Below, in pieces: positions 16,250 to 24,801 of a stretch of DNA of 64,000 nucleotides (positions are counted from its first letter, which is position 1; the number at the start of each line of letters is the position of its first letter). The notes under the pieces were generated by a model, which was not told where the DNA came from, searched no databases, and worked only from the letters and a program-made list of their open reading frames with translations. The stretch is taken from NCBI RefSeq assembly GCF_009758205.1, contig NZ_WRXN01000009.1, positions 186,001 to 250,000 on the forward strand, read 5' to 3'. Made by a program: the position numbers and the translations under genes. Source of the stretch: Chitinophaga tropicalis. GTDB lineage: Bacteria > Bacteroidota > Bacteroidia > Chitinophagales > Chitinophagaceae.

Positions 16250-17152
16250 TTATCCAATTCTGAAAGCAGAGGGCGTCAGACTGGTCCTTTTCTTGAAAAA
16301 GTTGTTGAAGTGAGCAGGCTGATCGAACCCCAGGCAATAACTGATCTCCGCAATGTTCCAGTTAGTGTATTTTAACAGGGCCTTGGCTTCGGATATTTGT
16401 CGTTCGAAGATAAGTTCGGAGGTAGTTTTACCTGTGGTTTCTTTTATGACCCTGTTCAGGTGGTTGACATGAATATCCAGCTGCTGTGCAAAATCGTTGG
16501 CAGAGCGTAAAGAGAATCGTTGTGCGGGAGATTCTATGGGGAACTGCCGCTCTAACAGTTCAGAAAATATGGTAGTGATACGGGACCTGGCATCCGGATG
16601 TTGGTATAAAGCTTCTGCCGGTTCCATCTTCATCGCAAAGTGAATGATCTCCGTCACGTAATTCCTCAGCAGATCGTACTTGTACAGGTAGTCTGAGGAA
16701 ATCTCTTCTATCATCTTCAGGAAAATATCACTTATTACACGGTCCTGCGCCTCATTAAGGAAATAGGCGGGCTTCCCTCCCATCCGGAACATTGGCAGGT
16801 CATTGATATGTCCCCTCATCTTTTCGGTGAAAAACGGGTCCTTAAAGATGCAGAAGAAACCCGTTTTATCGTCAGATAAAGATTCCCAGGTATATGGCAC
16901 CTGCGGATTAAAGAACATCAGCGTAGTACCGGTGATCTCTATGCTTTTATCAGCATAATGATAACGGTTGCTGCCTCTTATGAGACTTATCTTATAAAAA
17001 TCCTTCCGGCTGTATTTCACCGGTTTCGCTTTCGGTCCCTGCAAATCCTCCAGCCGGAATACATTAAAATGACCTATGTCCTGTTTCAGGTTATCTGGCA
17101 GCCAATTGAACTTCCTTTTATAAAATTCCTCCAGTGTCTCCGTATCTACCAT
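16250..17152 (-). CDS. AraC-family transcriptional regulator
   Basis: The 300-residue protein has an N-terminal cupin-like sensor domain and a C-terminal double helix-turn-helix (about 200-298). The HTH part includes HVNHLNRVIKETTGKTTSELI and WNIAEISYCLGFDQPAHFNNF. It is a close paralogue of the protein at 18119-19021; both begin with an ETLEDFY/ETLEEFY segment and share HFNVFRLE. It lies 38 bp downstream of the SDR gene on the same strand, so it may be co-transcribed with it. The signal sensed is unknown. Confidence 0.92.
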   Translation of the reverse strand: MVDTETLEEFYKRKFNWLPDNLKQDIGHFNVFRLEDLQGPKAKPVKYSRKDFYKISLIRGSNRYHYADKSIEITGTTLMFFNPQVPYTWESLSDDKTGFFCIFKDPFFTEKMRGHINDLPMFRMGGKPAYFLNEAQDRVISDIFLKMIEEISSDYLYKYDLLRNYVTEIIHFAMKMEPAEALYQHPDARSRITTIFSELLERQFPIESPAQRFSLRSANDFAQQLDIHVNHLNRVIKETTGKTTSELIFERQISEAKALLKYTNWNIAEISYCLGFDQPAHFNNFFKKRTSLTPSAFRIG

Positions 17153-17190
17153 AATATAATCATTATTGGATGCCTTATGGCATTCCTGTA

Positions 17191-18030
17191 TTAGAAGGCT
17201 GTTGATACAGTTACCTGCTTCCAGGCTTCCAGATCACTCTTTGTTGCTTCTATCTTCTGATAAGCCAGATCATAGGCATCCTGTCCGAGGAACAGGTGCA
17301 GCGGCGGATTTTCATCTTCTGCTACCTTAATAAGAGCCAGTGCAGCTTTTTCAGGATCGCCCTGCTGATTTCCGTTAATCGGTCCTGTATGCGCATTCTG
17401 TATGTCGCGTATATTCTGGTACTCAGCTATCTGGTTTTTAGGAACTACCAGGGAATCTGATGCCAGGAAGTTAGTCCTGAAATATCCAGGGGCTACTTCT
17501 GTTGCATGGATGCCGAAAGGAGCCACCTCTGCACGCAATGATTCAGTAAGACCTGTCAGCGCAAACTTTGTTGCACAATAGATACCAAAGCCGGGGAAAG
17601 AACCTGTGAAACCAGCAATGGAAGAAATGTTAAAGATATGCCCTGAACTTTGTTTTCTCAGGTAAGGCAAAGACTGCCTGATCACATTCAATGCACCGAA
17701 TACATTCACTTCAAAATTCTCCCGTGCTTCCTGGTCGGAAAGCTCTTCCAGACCACCTACCAGCCCGTAACCTGCATTATTCACGATCACGTCTACCCTG
17801 CCAAACTTCTGTACAGTAGCTGCAAGAGCATCGGCTACACTTTTTTCTGTTTTAAGATCGACAGTCAGTGGGAGGAAATTATCATTACTACCTACTGCAT
17901 TGCTCAGATCTTCTACCTTTCTTGATGTTGCTGCTACCAGGTATCCCTGGGCAAGCAGCTGCTTTACTATTACCAGGCCCAATCCTTTGGAAGCGCCTGT
18001 AACGAACCATACTTTTTTCTGCTGTGTCAT
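17191..18030 (-). CDS. Short-chain dehydrogenase/reductase (SDR)
   Basis: The 279-residue enzyme has the nucleotide-binding motif TGASKGLG (11-18), NNAG at 84-87, and the catalytic Ser136/137-Tyr151-Lys155 set (ISS and YCATK). This is the classical SDR fold, using NAD(P)H to oxidise or reduce a carbonyl. The extended C-terminal part (QGDPEKAALALIKVAEDE, PLHLFLG) is usual for SDRs found beside AraC regulators. The gene is framed by two AraC paralogues. Its promoter region has a consensus -7 box and a pair of direct repeats resembling an AraC operator. The substrate is unknown. Confidence 0.93.
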   Translation of the reverse strand: MTQQKKVWFVTGASKGLGLVIVKQLLAQGYLVAATSRKVEDLSNAVGSNDNFLPLTVDLKTEKSVADALAATVQKFGRVDVIVNNAGYGLVGGLEELSDQEARENFEVNVFGALNVIRQSLPYLRKQSSGHIFNISSIAGFTGSFPGFGIYCATKFALTGLTESLRAEVAPFGIHATEVAPGYFRTNFLASDSLVVPKNQIAEYQNIRDIQNAHTGPINGNQQGDPEKAALALIKVAEDENPPLHLFLGQDAYDLAYQKIEATKSDLEAWKQVTVSTAF

Positions 18031-18051
18031 AGTGTTTTCGTTTTGATGTTA

Positions 18052-18059
18052 CAAAGTTA
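18052..18059 (-). promoter_or_regulatory. Consensus -7 promoter box of the SDR gene
   Basis: The minus strand reads TAACTTTG, an exact TAnnTTTG match, 22 bp upstream of the SDR ATG at 18030. Confidence 0.55.
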
Positions 18060-18080
18060 CTATGACACCTCTCCATAATC

Positions 18081-18117
18081 GTTGTACCTTTCAAACTGAT
18101 AGTTGTCTCTTTCAAAC
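18081..18117. promoter_or_regulatory. Paired direct repeats, probable AraC-type operator
   Basis: GTTGTACCTTTCAAAC (18081-18096) and GTTGTCTCTTTCAAAC (18102-18117) match at 14 of 16 bases with a 21-bp period, two helical turns. They lie just upstream of the SDR -7 box, where an AraC activator would contact polymerase. They fill most of the 88-bp gap after the upstream AraC gene. Confidence 0.6.
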
Positions 18118-18118
18118 A

Positions 18119-19021
18119 TTAAAAAGACCTGTATGCTGATGGTGTCAGCGCTACCTGTTTTTTAAAGAACTTATTGAAGTGTGCAGGCTCCTCAAATCCA
18201 AGGCAATAGCTGATCTCAGAGATATTCCAGTCAGTATGCTTTAACAGACTCTTAGCTTCTGATGCCAGTCTTTCGAAGATGTGTTCTGTTGTAGTACGGC
18301 CGGTAGTTTCTTTAATAGCCCTGTTTAAATGATTAACATGTACAGCCAGTTGTTTGGCGAAATCATTGGCAGAACGCATTTCAAAACGCTGATCGGGAGA
18401 TTCTATCGGGAACTGTCTTTCCAGTAACTCAGTAAATACAGATGTGATGCGTGATTTTGCATCTGCATGATGATATAATGTTTCTGAAGGATCCATCTTC
18501 AATGCATAATGTATTGCTTCTGTAACATAGTTAGTTAACAGATCGAACTTGTACTTATACTGTGAGCCTATCTCTTCCAGCATCTTCTCAAAGATGCCAC
18601 TCACCTGTTTATCCTGTTCATCATTCAGGAAGTAAGCAGGTTTCCCACCGGGAGCAAACATGGGGAAGTCATTGATGCTTCCGCGCATTCTCTCTGTGAA
18701 GAAGCCTTCCCTGAAAATGCAGAAGTAACCGGTGGTATCTTCTGATAACGGCTGACAGGTATAGGGTACCTTTGGATTAAAGAATATCAGGGTAGTTCCG
18801 GATACTTCTATGCTTTTGTCTGCGTAATGAAAAATACTGTGCCCTCTTACCAGGCTGATCTTGTAAAAAGCCCGGCGGCTGTATTTGGGCGGGGCACTAC
18901 GGTTTCCCCTGTTATTTTCCAGCCTGAATACGTTGAAATGGCCGTTGTCCTGCTGCAGATGCTCAGGCAGGGCCAGCTGTTTATTCCGGTAAAAATCTTC
19001 TAAGGTTTCTGTTGTCTCCAT
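18119..19021 (-). CDS. AraC-family transcriptional regulator (paralogue of the 16250 gene)
   Basis: The 300-residue protein has a cupin-like N-terminal domain and a C-terminal AraC DNA-binding domain. The latter includes HVNHLNRAIKETTGRTTTEHI and WNISEISYCLGFEEPAHFNKF. It is largely colinear with the other AraC protein of this cluster, so one probably arose by duplication. The gene is upstream of the SDR gene on the same strand, with the direct-repeat operator candidate beginning right after its stop. It is the likely activator or repressor of the SDR gene. Confidence 0.92.
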   Translation of the reverse strand: METTETLEDFYRNKQLALPEHLQQDNGHFNVFRLENNRGNRSAPPKYSRRAFYKISLVRGHSIFHYADKSIEVSGTTLIFFNPKVPYTCQPLSEDTTGYFCIFREGFFTERMRGSINDFPMFAPGGKPAYFLNDEQDKQVSGIFEKMLEEIGSQYKYKFDLLTNYVTEAIHYALKMDPSETLYHHADAKSRITSVFTELLERQFPIESPDQRFEMRSANDFAKQLAVHVNHLNRAIKETTGRTTTEHIFERLASEAKSLLKHTDWNISEISYCLGFEEPAHFNKFFKKQVALTPSAYRSF

Positions 19022-19095
19022 CTAGATAAAACGTTGATAACGTGATGAAATGATCTCCTACTTTCCTTGCTGAGGGGGTATGATTCATCTTTGTA

Positions 19096-19103
19096 CAAAA
19101 ATA
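19096..19103 (-). promoter_or_regulatory. -7-like box upstream of the 18119 AraC gene
   Basis: The minus strand reads TATTTTTG, an exact TAnnTTTG match 75 bp upstream of the ATG. The region is A/T-rich, so chance occurrence is possible. Confidence 0.35.
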
Positions 19104-19193
19104 AATGGAAGGGGAATCCAAAAATTATGATAAACAAACTAAAGATTGCAAAATTCAAACATTTTGTTGATTAAGGGCGAAGAGGCTGTTCAA

Positions 19194-19264
19194 AAAAATT
19201 GCTTTTACCATCCTTCAGCAAAAGCAATTTTTGAGAGAGATTTTGCGCTGCGCGCAGCCTAAAG
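19194..19264 (+). repeat. Two-hairpin intergenic repeat, copy B
   Basis: Stem 1 is a 13-bp AAAAATTGCTTTT/AAAAGCAATTTTT around a 13-nt loop (19207-19219). Stem 2 is TGCGC-TGC-GCGCA (19244-19256), followed by GCCTAAAG. It lies between divergent genes (AraC minus, ABC plus), so it cannot simply end either of them. Confidence 0.75.
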
Positions 19265-19328
19265 GATTTAAAGAGAGATTCAAAGAAATCATCATGCACA
19301 TTGCAGAATAATATTATATCTTAGACAT

Positions 19329-19961
19329 ATGCTGCAATTCATCAAGTTCCGTAAGAATTATGATAACCACCCGGTCCTGGCCATAGACGATATGACCATT
19401 GCACCGGGTATTTACTGGATAAAAGGCTCTAATGGTTCCGGAAAAAGCACTTTATTGAAAGTCCTGGCGGGAATACTTGATTTTGATGGCGATATCCGGT
19501 TAAACGACAATATCAGCCCGAAAAAGCAAACCATCGCCTACCGTGAGCGGGTAAATTTCGCAGAGGCGGAACCGGTATTCCCGGAGTTCCTTACAGGAAA
19601 GGAAATGATCGCATTATTTGCGGCATCCAAGAACGCACCTGCCAAACAGGAAGAATATTTTGTGGAAAGCATGCATATGCAGCCTTACCTGCATCGCCCG
19701 TTAGGTACCTATTCAAGCGGTATGTTAAAGAAACTCTCCCTGGTACTTGCCTTTATGGGCAACCCGGAACTGATATTGCTGGATGAACCGCTGATCACCA
19801 TAGACCAGGAATCGCTCAGGATACTTTACGGCTGGATTGCCGAGAAACATCAGCAGGGAGTTAACTTTTTCCTTTCCTCCCATCAGTCCCTACAGCAAGA
19901 TGGCTTGCCTGTAACAAAGGAAATACTGGTCGATGATAAAACCATTAAATTCATTTCCTGA
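19329..19961 (+). CDS. ABC transporter ATP-binding protein
   Basis: The 210-residue ATPase has Walker A GSNGSGKST (33-41), signature SSGMLKK (129-135), Walker B LILLDEP (148-154) and a switch His in SSHQS. It supplies energy for the membrane protein encoded next; the stop and start overlap by one base (TGATG at 19959-19963). It is smaller than importer ATPases and resembles exporter-type ATPases of two-gene systems. The substrate is unknown. Confidence 0.93.
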   Translation: MLQFIKFRKNYDNHPVLAIDDMTIAPGIYWIKGSNGSGKSTLLKVLAGILDFDGDIRLNDNISPKKQTIAYRERVNFAEAEPVFPEFLTGKEMIALFAASKNAPAKQEEYFVESMHMQPYLHRPLGTYSSGMLKKLSLVLAFMGNPELILLDEPLITIDQESLRILYGWIAEKHQQGVNFFLSSHQSLQQDGLPVTKEILVDDKTIKFIS

Positions 19962-21097
19962 TGGCTGGTCCGCTGACAAAAGCACTGGTAAAAATATTCG
20001 GTAAGGGATTTTATCGCGCACATGCAGGCGCTTTACTGTTCCTGTTTGTAACAGTTATTAACTACTGCTTTTTTATTAAAACCGCCGGTACATTACCAAC
20101 CGACGCTCTCACCTATTTCCAGCTGATCATCACCATAACACTGATCACCTCTCCTACTATCATGCTGCTTTTTTTTGCGCTGCTGATGATCTACACGGTG
20201 AAAAGCTGGCAGTTTGCTGCAGGACTGCTACTGATGGATGAACACCAATTTCTCTTTTACAGCAGCACTTCCCTGAACAGAGTAAAACAATTCAAAAGCT
20301 GGTTCTTTGTACAGCTGCTTATCAATATACCTGCTATTATCTATGCACTGTTTGCCCTGGTAATAGGCATCATCCATCAACATTATACCATACCCCTGAT
20401 CATATTACTTTATATATTGTTCCTGACAATGCTCAGTGCAGCAGCATATGTTCTTATGGTGAACCGTTTCAGGGACGGGAAGCGCTTTTCTTTTATTATC
20501 AGATTATCGGGCAACAGGAATAAGCCTTTCTTTTCTCTTTTTCTTTATCATCTTTCGGATAAGGGAAAACTGGCTTACCTCATTACCAAACTGCTGTCCA
20601 TATCTATTGCAGCTACCGGGTTATTCTATCTTTTTGAGGATATACGACTGGATGCGAGGGCCGCGGGTATTGTTATGCTGACAGTGATAATGACCCATGT
20701 GGTACTGATATACAAAGCACATTATTTTGAAGAGACCTTCCTGGGCTTTGCACGTAATATGCCTTATAGGCGGTACCGGTTATTTCTCAACTTCAGCATC
20801 ACCTTCCTGGTATTATTAGTTCCGGAGATCATCTGGCTGTATATCCGTGTGGACTTCTTTACAGCTACGGGACTACTGTTATTCGGAACAGGTACTGCAT
20901 TATTTTTCCGCGGTCTTTTATTCCTTTCAGGATTGAAGATGAACAAATTTCTTTTCCGTACTTTTCTGCTCTTCCTGGTGATGGTATGGCTGATCCTGTA
21001 TGGTCTGATCTGGTGGTTAACACCTGTTGTAGTACTACTTGCGTTTACACTTTTTTATTATAAATATTACCGGCTGCAAGCCTCCGTGATACGATAA
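19961..21097 (+). CDS. ABC transporter membrane (permease) subunit
   Basis: The 378-residue, very hydrophobic protein has about eight to ten membrane helices and short basic loops. Examples are LFLFVTVINYCFFI, IITITLITSPTIMLLFFALL and LIILLYILFLTMLSAAAYVL. It lacks recognisable importer motifs and is the obvious partner of the overlapping ATPase gene. I call it a permease mainly from context. A serine hydrolase gene begins 3 bp after its stop. Confidence 0.82.
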   Translation: MAGPLTKALVKIFGKGFYRAHAGALLFLFVTVINYCFFIKTAGTLPTDALTYFQLIITITLITSPTIMLLFFALLMIYTVKSWQFAAGLLLMDEHQFLFYSSTSLNRVKQFKSWFFVQLLINIPAIIYALFALVIGIIHQHYTIPLIILLYILFLTMLSAAAYVLMVNRFRDGKRFSFIIRLSGNRNKPFFSLFLYHLSDKGKLAYLITKLLSISIAATGLFYLFEDIRLDARAAGIVMLTVIMTHVVLIYKAHYFEETFLGFARNMPYRRYRLFLNFSITFLVLLVPEIIWLYIRVDFFTATGLLLFGTGTALFFRGLLFLSGLKMNKFLFRTFLLFLVMVWLILYGLIWWLTPVVVLLAFTLFYYKYYRLQASVIR

Positions 21098-21099
21098 AC

Positions 21100-22305
21100 A
21101 TGAAACACATTCTTACCATTGCTTTACTGCTGGTTATCGGCCAGCTACATGCCCAGGTCGGTTATTTTCCTCCTAAAGGGGAATGGCAGCACCGGCCGGC
21201 CGTTACCCTGGGGCTGGATTCCGCCAAGCTGAACGCAGCTGTGCAATATGCGAAGAGCAATGAATCCAAAGCGCCCCGCGATATGGAGCTGGCGCAGGCG
21301 CTGGGTTTTGGGAAGGAACCTTTCAGTGAAGGCATAGGGCCTTTTACTACCCGGGGAGATGCCACGGGGCTGATCATTTACAAGGGATATGTAGTAGCTG
21401 AATGGGGAGAGCCCTACAGGGTAGATATGACGCATAGCGTTACCAAAAGCTTCCTGTCTGTAGTAGTAGGGCTGGCGGTAGACCGGAAGCTGATAGGTAG
21501 TGTATACGATACCGTAGCCGGGTATGTTCCGCCGGTAGAAATATATGATCCTGTGGGGGGCAATAGTCATGATCATCCTGGTCAGCCGGCATTGCTGTAT
21601 CCTTTCAACAGTGAGCATAACCGTACCCTGACATGGGATGTGATGTTAAGGCAGACGAGTGACTGGGAAGGTACTTTATGGGGGAAGCCTGACTGGGCTG
21701 ACAGGCCGGAAGGGAATGCGGCGGAATGGCGTACCCGTAAGCGGAATGTTGCGGGTACGGTATGGAAATACAATGATGTGAGGGTGAATGCCCTGGCGCT
21801 GGCTGCTACCAGTGTATGGCGTAAGCCATTGCCACAGGTGCTGAAAACTGCTATAATGGATGAAATAGGTGCGTCTGATACCTGGCGGTGGAATGGTTAC
21901 CGTAACTCCTGGATAGTGCTGGATGGTGTTGCTGTGCAATCTGTCAGCGGGGGCGGTCACTGGGGAGGCGGTATGTTCATCAATGCCTATGATATGGCGA
22001 GGTTTGGATTGCTGACATTGCATAAGGGTAACTGGAACGGAAAACAGCTGATCTCCGCTCAATGGGTAAAACAATCCCTTACACCAACAGCTGCCAAACC
22101 TACATATGGTTATATGAACTGGTTCCTGAATACGGACAGGCAATTGCTGCCATCAGCTCCGGCGGGAGCATTTGTACATATAGGTAATGGTACCAATTTC
22201 ATTTACGTAGATCCGCAGCATGACCTGGTGGCTGTAGTAAGATGGATAGAAAACAACGCTATGGACGAGATGGTAAAACATATCCTGGAAGCCGTAAAGG
22301 ATTAG
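21100..22305 (+). CDS. Exported class C beta-lactamase-like serine hydrolase
   Basis: The 401-residue protein has a signal peptide (1-18, ending LHA) and the serine-hydrolase motif SVTK (Ser113, Lys116). A later KYNDV segment fits the YxN motif, and GGGHWGGG fits the third box. This family includes penicillin-binding-like esterases and peptidases, and few members hydrolyse beta-lactams. It should act in the periplasm. The gene follows the ABC permease gene by 2 bp and is probably co-transcribed, though the functional link is unclear. Confidence 0.92.
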   Translation: MKHILTIALLLVIGQLHAQVGYFPPKGEWQHRPAVTLGLDSAKLNAAVQYAKSNESKAPRDMELAQALGFGKEPFSEGIGPFTTRGDATGLIIYKGYVVAEWGEPYRVDMTHSVTKSFLSVVVGLAVDRKLIGSVYDTVAGYVPPVEIYDPVGGNSHDHPGQPALLYPFNSEHNRTLTWDVMLRQTSDWEGTLWGKPDWADRPEGNAAEWRTRKRNVAGTVWKYNDVRVNALALAATSVWRKPLPQVLKTAIMDEIGASDTWRWNGYRNSWIVLDGVAVQSVSGGGHWGGGMFINAYDMARFGLLTLHKGNWNGKQLISAQWVKQSLTPTAAKPTYGYMNWFLNTDRQLLPSAPAGAFVHIGNGTNFIYVDPQHDLVAVVRWIENNAMDEMVKHILEAVKD

Positions 22306-22321
22306 AGGATATCCTTCCGGG

Positions 22322-22567
22322 TCAGGCTTCCACGGCACGCATTGCCTGGTTGCGCAGGCAGATCAGGGCTACCCTGAAATTGCGCCACTGCCGGCTGTTG
22401 CAGTCCAGCGGTGAAATACGGCCTATTACTTCTTCCAATTTATTAAAATAACCTTTGCTGCCGCCGTTTACGTCTTTTACAGATGCAGCTATCACTGCTT
22501 CCACTTCTTTATCCTCCCTGGCTATCTTCAATTGCTCGATCACGAATTCTGCTAAATCTGAAGTCAT
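22322..22567 (-). CDS. Small helical hypothetical protein
   Basis: ATG at 22567 gives 81 residues; a TTG at 22591 would add eight. The protein is charged and helical (LAEFVIEQLKIAREDKEVEA) and ends RNQAMRAVEA. It has no signal peptide. It lies 32 bp after the methyltransferase gene on the same strand, so the two are probably co-transcribed. I do not recognise the family. Confidence 0.6.
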   Translation of the reverse strand: MTSDLAEFVIEQLKIAREDKEVEAVIAASVKDVNGGSKGYFNKLEEVIGRISPLDCNSRQWRNFRVALICLRNQAMRAVEA

Positions 22568-22599
22568 CTGTTCTTGTTTTAATAAAACCAATCTTTTCT

Positions 22600-23190
22600 T
22601 TATCGTTTAATATACATTCTTAATAACATATCGTCAGAGGCGTCTACCAGCTGGTAAGCGGAAGGCACCTCATCTCCGAGGCTGTGATAAAATACTAACC
22701 TGGTTCCTGCAGGCCTTCTTTCCAGGGCATTGAACAGGTAACGGGAATAGTAAAGATACCGGCTGATAGAATAATCAAACTGGTTATCTATCGGGTCCCG
22801 TTCATCCAGATTTTCGAAAAAGGAATTGTAAAAATAGAAATTATCGTAAGAACTCAGGTCTGTTTGTGTTAAATTCCCGTGAAGAAACATCGCATTCTTA
22901 ATATGTGTGGCTACCTGCGCGTCTACGGCATGGCGGTATAGCTCTTCGCGCTGCTCTATTCCATAAAATGAAACCAGAGGGAAAAAATGTGCTCCTATCA
23001 GGCAAAATTTCCCGACTCCGCTACCGATATCAAGTACTCTTTTTCCCGGGGCGTTTGCCAGGAAAGCAGCTGCTTTGCGGGCTACATCTATCGGTGTCCA
23101 GTGCCGGTCAGATAAACGTTGTATCCTTTCGGGATATAACTTGTCGAAGTCAGCATCACTATTGTACCATAAGAGGCTCGATGTATTCAC
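22600..23190 (-). CDS. Class I SAM-dependent methyltransferase
   Basis: The 196-residue protein has the SAM-binding motif RVLDIGSGVGKF (51-62) and an acidic post-I residue in YGIEQREE. The rest follows a Rossmann pattern, with NFYFYNSFFEN in the place of motif IV. The frame opens with GTG at 23190 and there is no nearby ATG. A -7 box ends 5 bp upstream, so the mRNA may be nearly leaderless. The substrate is unknown. Confidence 0.85.
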   Translation of the reverse strand: MNTSSLLWYNSDADFDKLYPERIQRLSDRHWTPIDVARKAAAFLANAPGKRVLDIGSGVGKFCLIGAHFFPLVSFYGIEQREELYRHAVDAQVATHIKNAMFLHGNLTQTDLSSYDNFYFYNSFFENLDERDPIDNQFDYSISRYLYYSRYLFNALERRPAGTRLVFYHSLGDEVPSAYQLVDASDDMLLRMYIKR

Positions 23191-23194
23191 CCTG

Positions 23195-23202
23195 CAAAGG
23201 TA
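23195..23202 (-). promoter_or_regulatory. -7-like promoter box abutting the methyltransferase start
   Basis: The minus strand reads TACCTTTG, an exact TAnnTTTG match. It ends 5 bp before the GTG at 23190, implying a start of transcription at or near the start codon. Confidence 0.4.
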
Positions 23203-23241
23203 ATGTAAAATGTTTTTGAGTGGGAACAGGGGGAGGAACTG

Positions 23242-23306
23242 CGTTCAAAAATTGCTTTCGCCAAAGGCGGAAGCGATTTTTGAACGGTGACGCCTGCGGC
23301 GGCTTT
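23242..23306 (+). repeat. Two-hairpin intergenic repeat, copy C
   Basis: Stem 1 (23242-23286) has 21 pairs, two of them G-T, around loop AAA. Stem 2 is CGCC-TGC-GGCG (23291-23301), followed by GCTTTT. It sits between two minus-strand genes. Confidence 0.8.
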
Positions 23307-23381
23307 TATGGAATTTTTTGCTGTACAAAGCTGAAAAGCCTGAAATGATATGGTTTGCGGGCGGGCTTTTTTATAGTGGTA

Positions 23382-24632
23382 TCATTTTAAGATAGATTTT
23401 AATACGTCCAATTTGCCATCAATGGGTTCAGTGATATGCAGTCCTAACAACTGAGCTACCAGTGGGTAGACGTGTACGTTCTCAAAAGTACCTGTATGGG
23501 TATGTGGTTTGAATGCCGGTCCCCAGGCCATAAAAACGGCATGCATATCTGCGAGGTTATTGTCATAACCATGATGACCGGGATAGACTCTGCCTGTGCT
23601 ATTCCAGAAGATATATCCGGGTTCAGCTACCAGCAGGATATCGCCTATGCGGTTGTACCTGTCTTCCTGGCCGTAATGCCATCTGGCGGGCATGTCATTT
23701 TTAAGGTATACGGTATAATGGTTACGATGCAGGTTGAGAGAATCGTATGCTTTCCTGATCTGTTGTTGATTACTGCCATACAACATGATCTTTTCACTGC
23801 CGGGGGCGACTGTAAGGTCCTGAATGAAAGCAGGCGGAATGGTGATCCTGTGTGTGATAGTTGTATCTGCCCAGGTCATTCCGTGGTCGGAAACAAGGAT
23901 ATAATTGACCGGCAGATGCAGTTTATCTACAGCCTTCACCAGTTTCCCGATGCTTTCATCTACAAATTTCACCATTTTGAGGGTGCTGTCGGTATCTGGT
24001 CCGGCCCAATGTCCGCTATGATCAACTTCGGGGAAATAGAATGTAATAAGGTGAGGCCTATCTGCTGCAGGTAATCTGAGCCAGTCTACCACGGTCTGTA
24101 TGCGACTGTCTATATTTGTTTTTTCGTGATACTTATAGTAGTAGGCCGGGCGTATTCCTTTGATCTCTGCTTCAGAAGCTACCCAGAAATAGCTGGCGCT
24201 CACCATCTGCTGCTGTGCTGCCAGTACCCATAAAGGCGTACCTCCGTACCAGCTGCCGTCTGTTACGCTTTTTGAGCCTACCCTGTATTCCTCTTTCCGC
24301 TGACGGTCGTAGAATGTATTATCAACCAACCCGTGATGCGCCGGGTAAAGCCCGGTTACAAGGGAGTAATGATTGGGAAAGGTCAGTGATGGCCAGGAAG
24401 GTTGCATGGCTGTGGCTCTTACTCCCCCACCGGAGAGGCGCAGCAGGTTTGTTGCGTTGTACTTGTCGGCATAATCATACCGGAATCCATCTACGGAGAT
24501 CATGATGACATATGGCTTGTCTTGTTGTGTCGTGCTGTTTTTAATGCCGCCAGCTATTTGTTGTGTTGTGTCCTGGGCTTTCAGTTGTGTGATCCAGAGG
24601 AGAATAGAAAAGAATAAGCAAAAACGTTTCAT
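23382..24632 (-). CDS. Exported nucleotide pyrophosphatase/phosphodiesterase (NPP-like)
   Basis: From the ATG at 24632 the protein has 416 residues with a signal peptide (1-20, ending LKAQ). It belongs to the alkaline-phosphatase superfamily. A first metal ligand lies in ISVDGFRYD (Asp48), and Thr84 in SLTFPNHYS is the likely nucleophile. Later ligand motifs are EVDHSGH, VSDHGMTW and GHHGYDN. Such enzymes cleave nucleotide phosphodiester or pyrophosphate bonds, probably here in the periplasm to scavenge phosphate or nucleosides. A start at 24662 would add ten residues. Confidence 0.93.
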   Translation of the reverse strand: MKRFCLFFSILLWITQLKAQDTTQQIAGGIKNSTTQQDKPYVIMISVDGFRYDYADKYNATNLLRLSGGGVRATAMQPSWPSLTFPNHYSLVTGLYPAHHGLVDNTFYDRQRKEEYRVGSKSVTDGSWYGGTPLWVLAAQQQMVSASYFWVASEAEIKGIRPAYYYKYHEKTNIDSRIQTVVDWLRLPAADRPHLITFYFPEVDHSGHWAGPDTDSTLKMVKFVDESIGKLVKAVDKLHLPVNYILVSDHGMTWADTTITHRITIPPAFIQDLTVAPGSEKIMLYGSNQQQIRKAYDSLNLHRNHYTVYLKNDMPARWHYGQEDRYNRIGDILLVAEPGYIFWNSTGRVYPGHHGYDNNLADMHAVFMAWGPAFKPHTHTGTFENVHVYPLVAQLLGLHITEPIDGKLDVLKSILK

Positions 24633-24770
24633 AGGGGGTAAAATTAGGGATTCTTCATGCAACCGATTTTCTGTTAATGTTATGGTAGTTTGAATTTTTG
24701 AGGAGGTTGCAGGTTTGCGGTTGTTGAGAAAGCTGAAAGTTTATAGGAGAAAGAATATATTAAAATAATT

Positions 24771-24778
24771 TATATTTG
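24771..24778 (+). promoter_or_regulatory. Consensus -7 promoter box of the WG-repeat gene
   Basis: TATATTTG is an exact TAnnTTTG match, 23 bp before the ATG at 24802. Confidence 0.55.
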
Positions 24779-24801
24779 CTTGATACATTAATCATAAGCC
24801 T

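Noticed and set aside
21676..22143. Minus-strand ORF of 155 codons opposite the serine hydrolase gene
   Set aside because: It lies wholly inside a gene with clear SxxK and YxN motifs, and its product resembles nothing.
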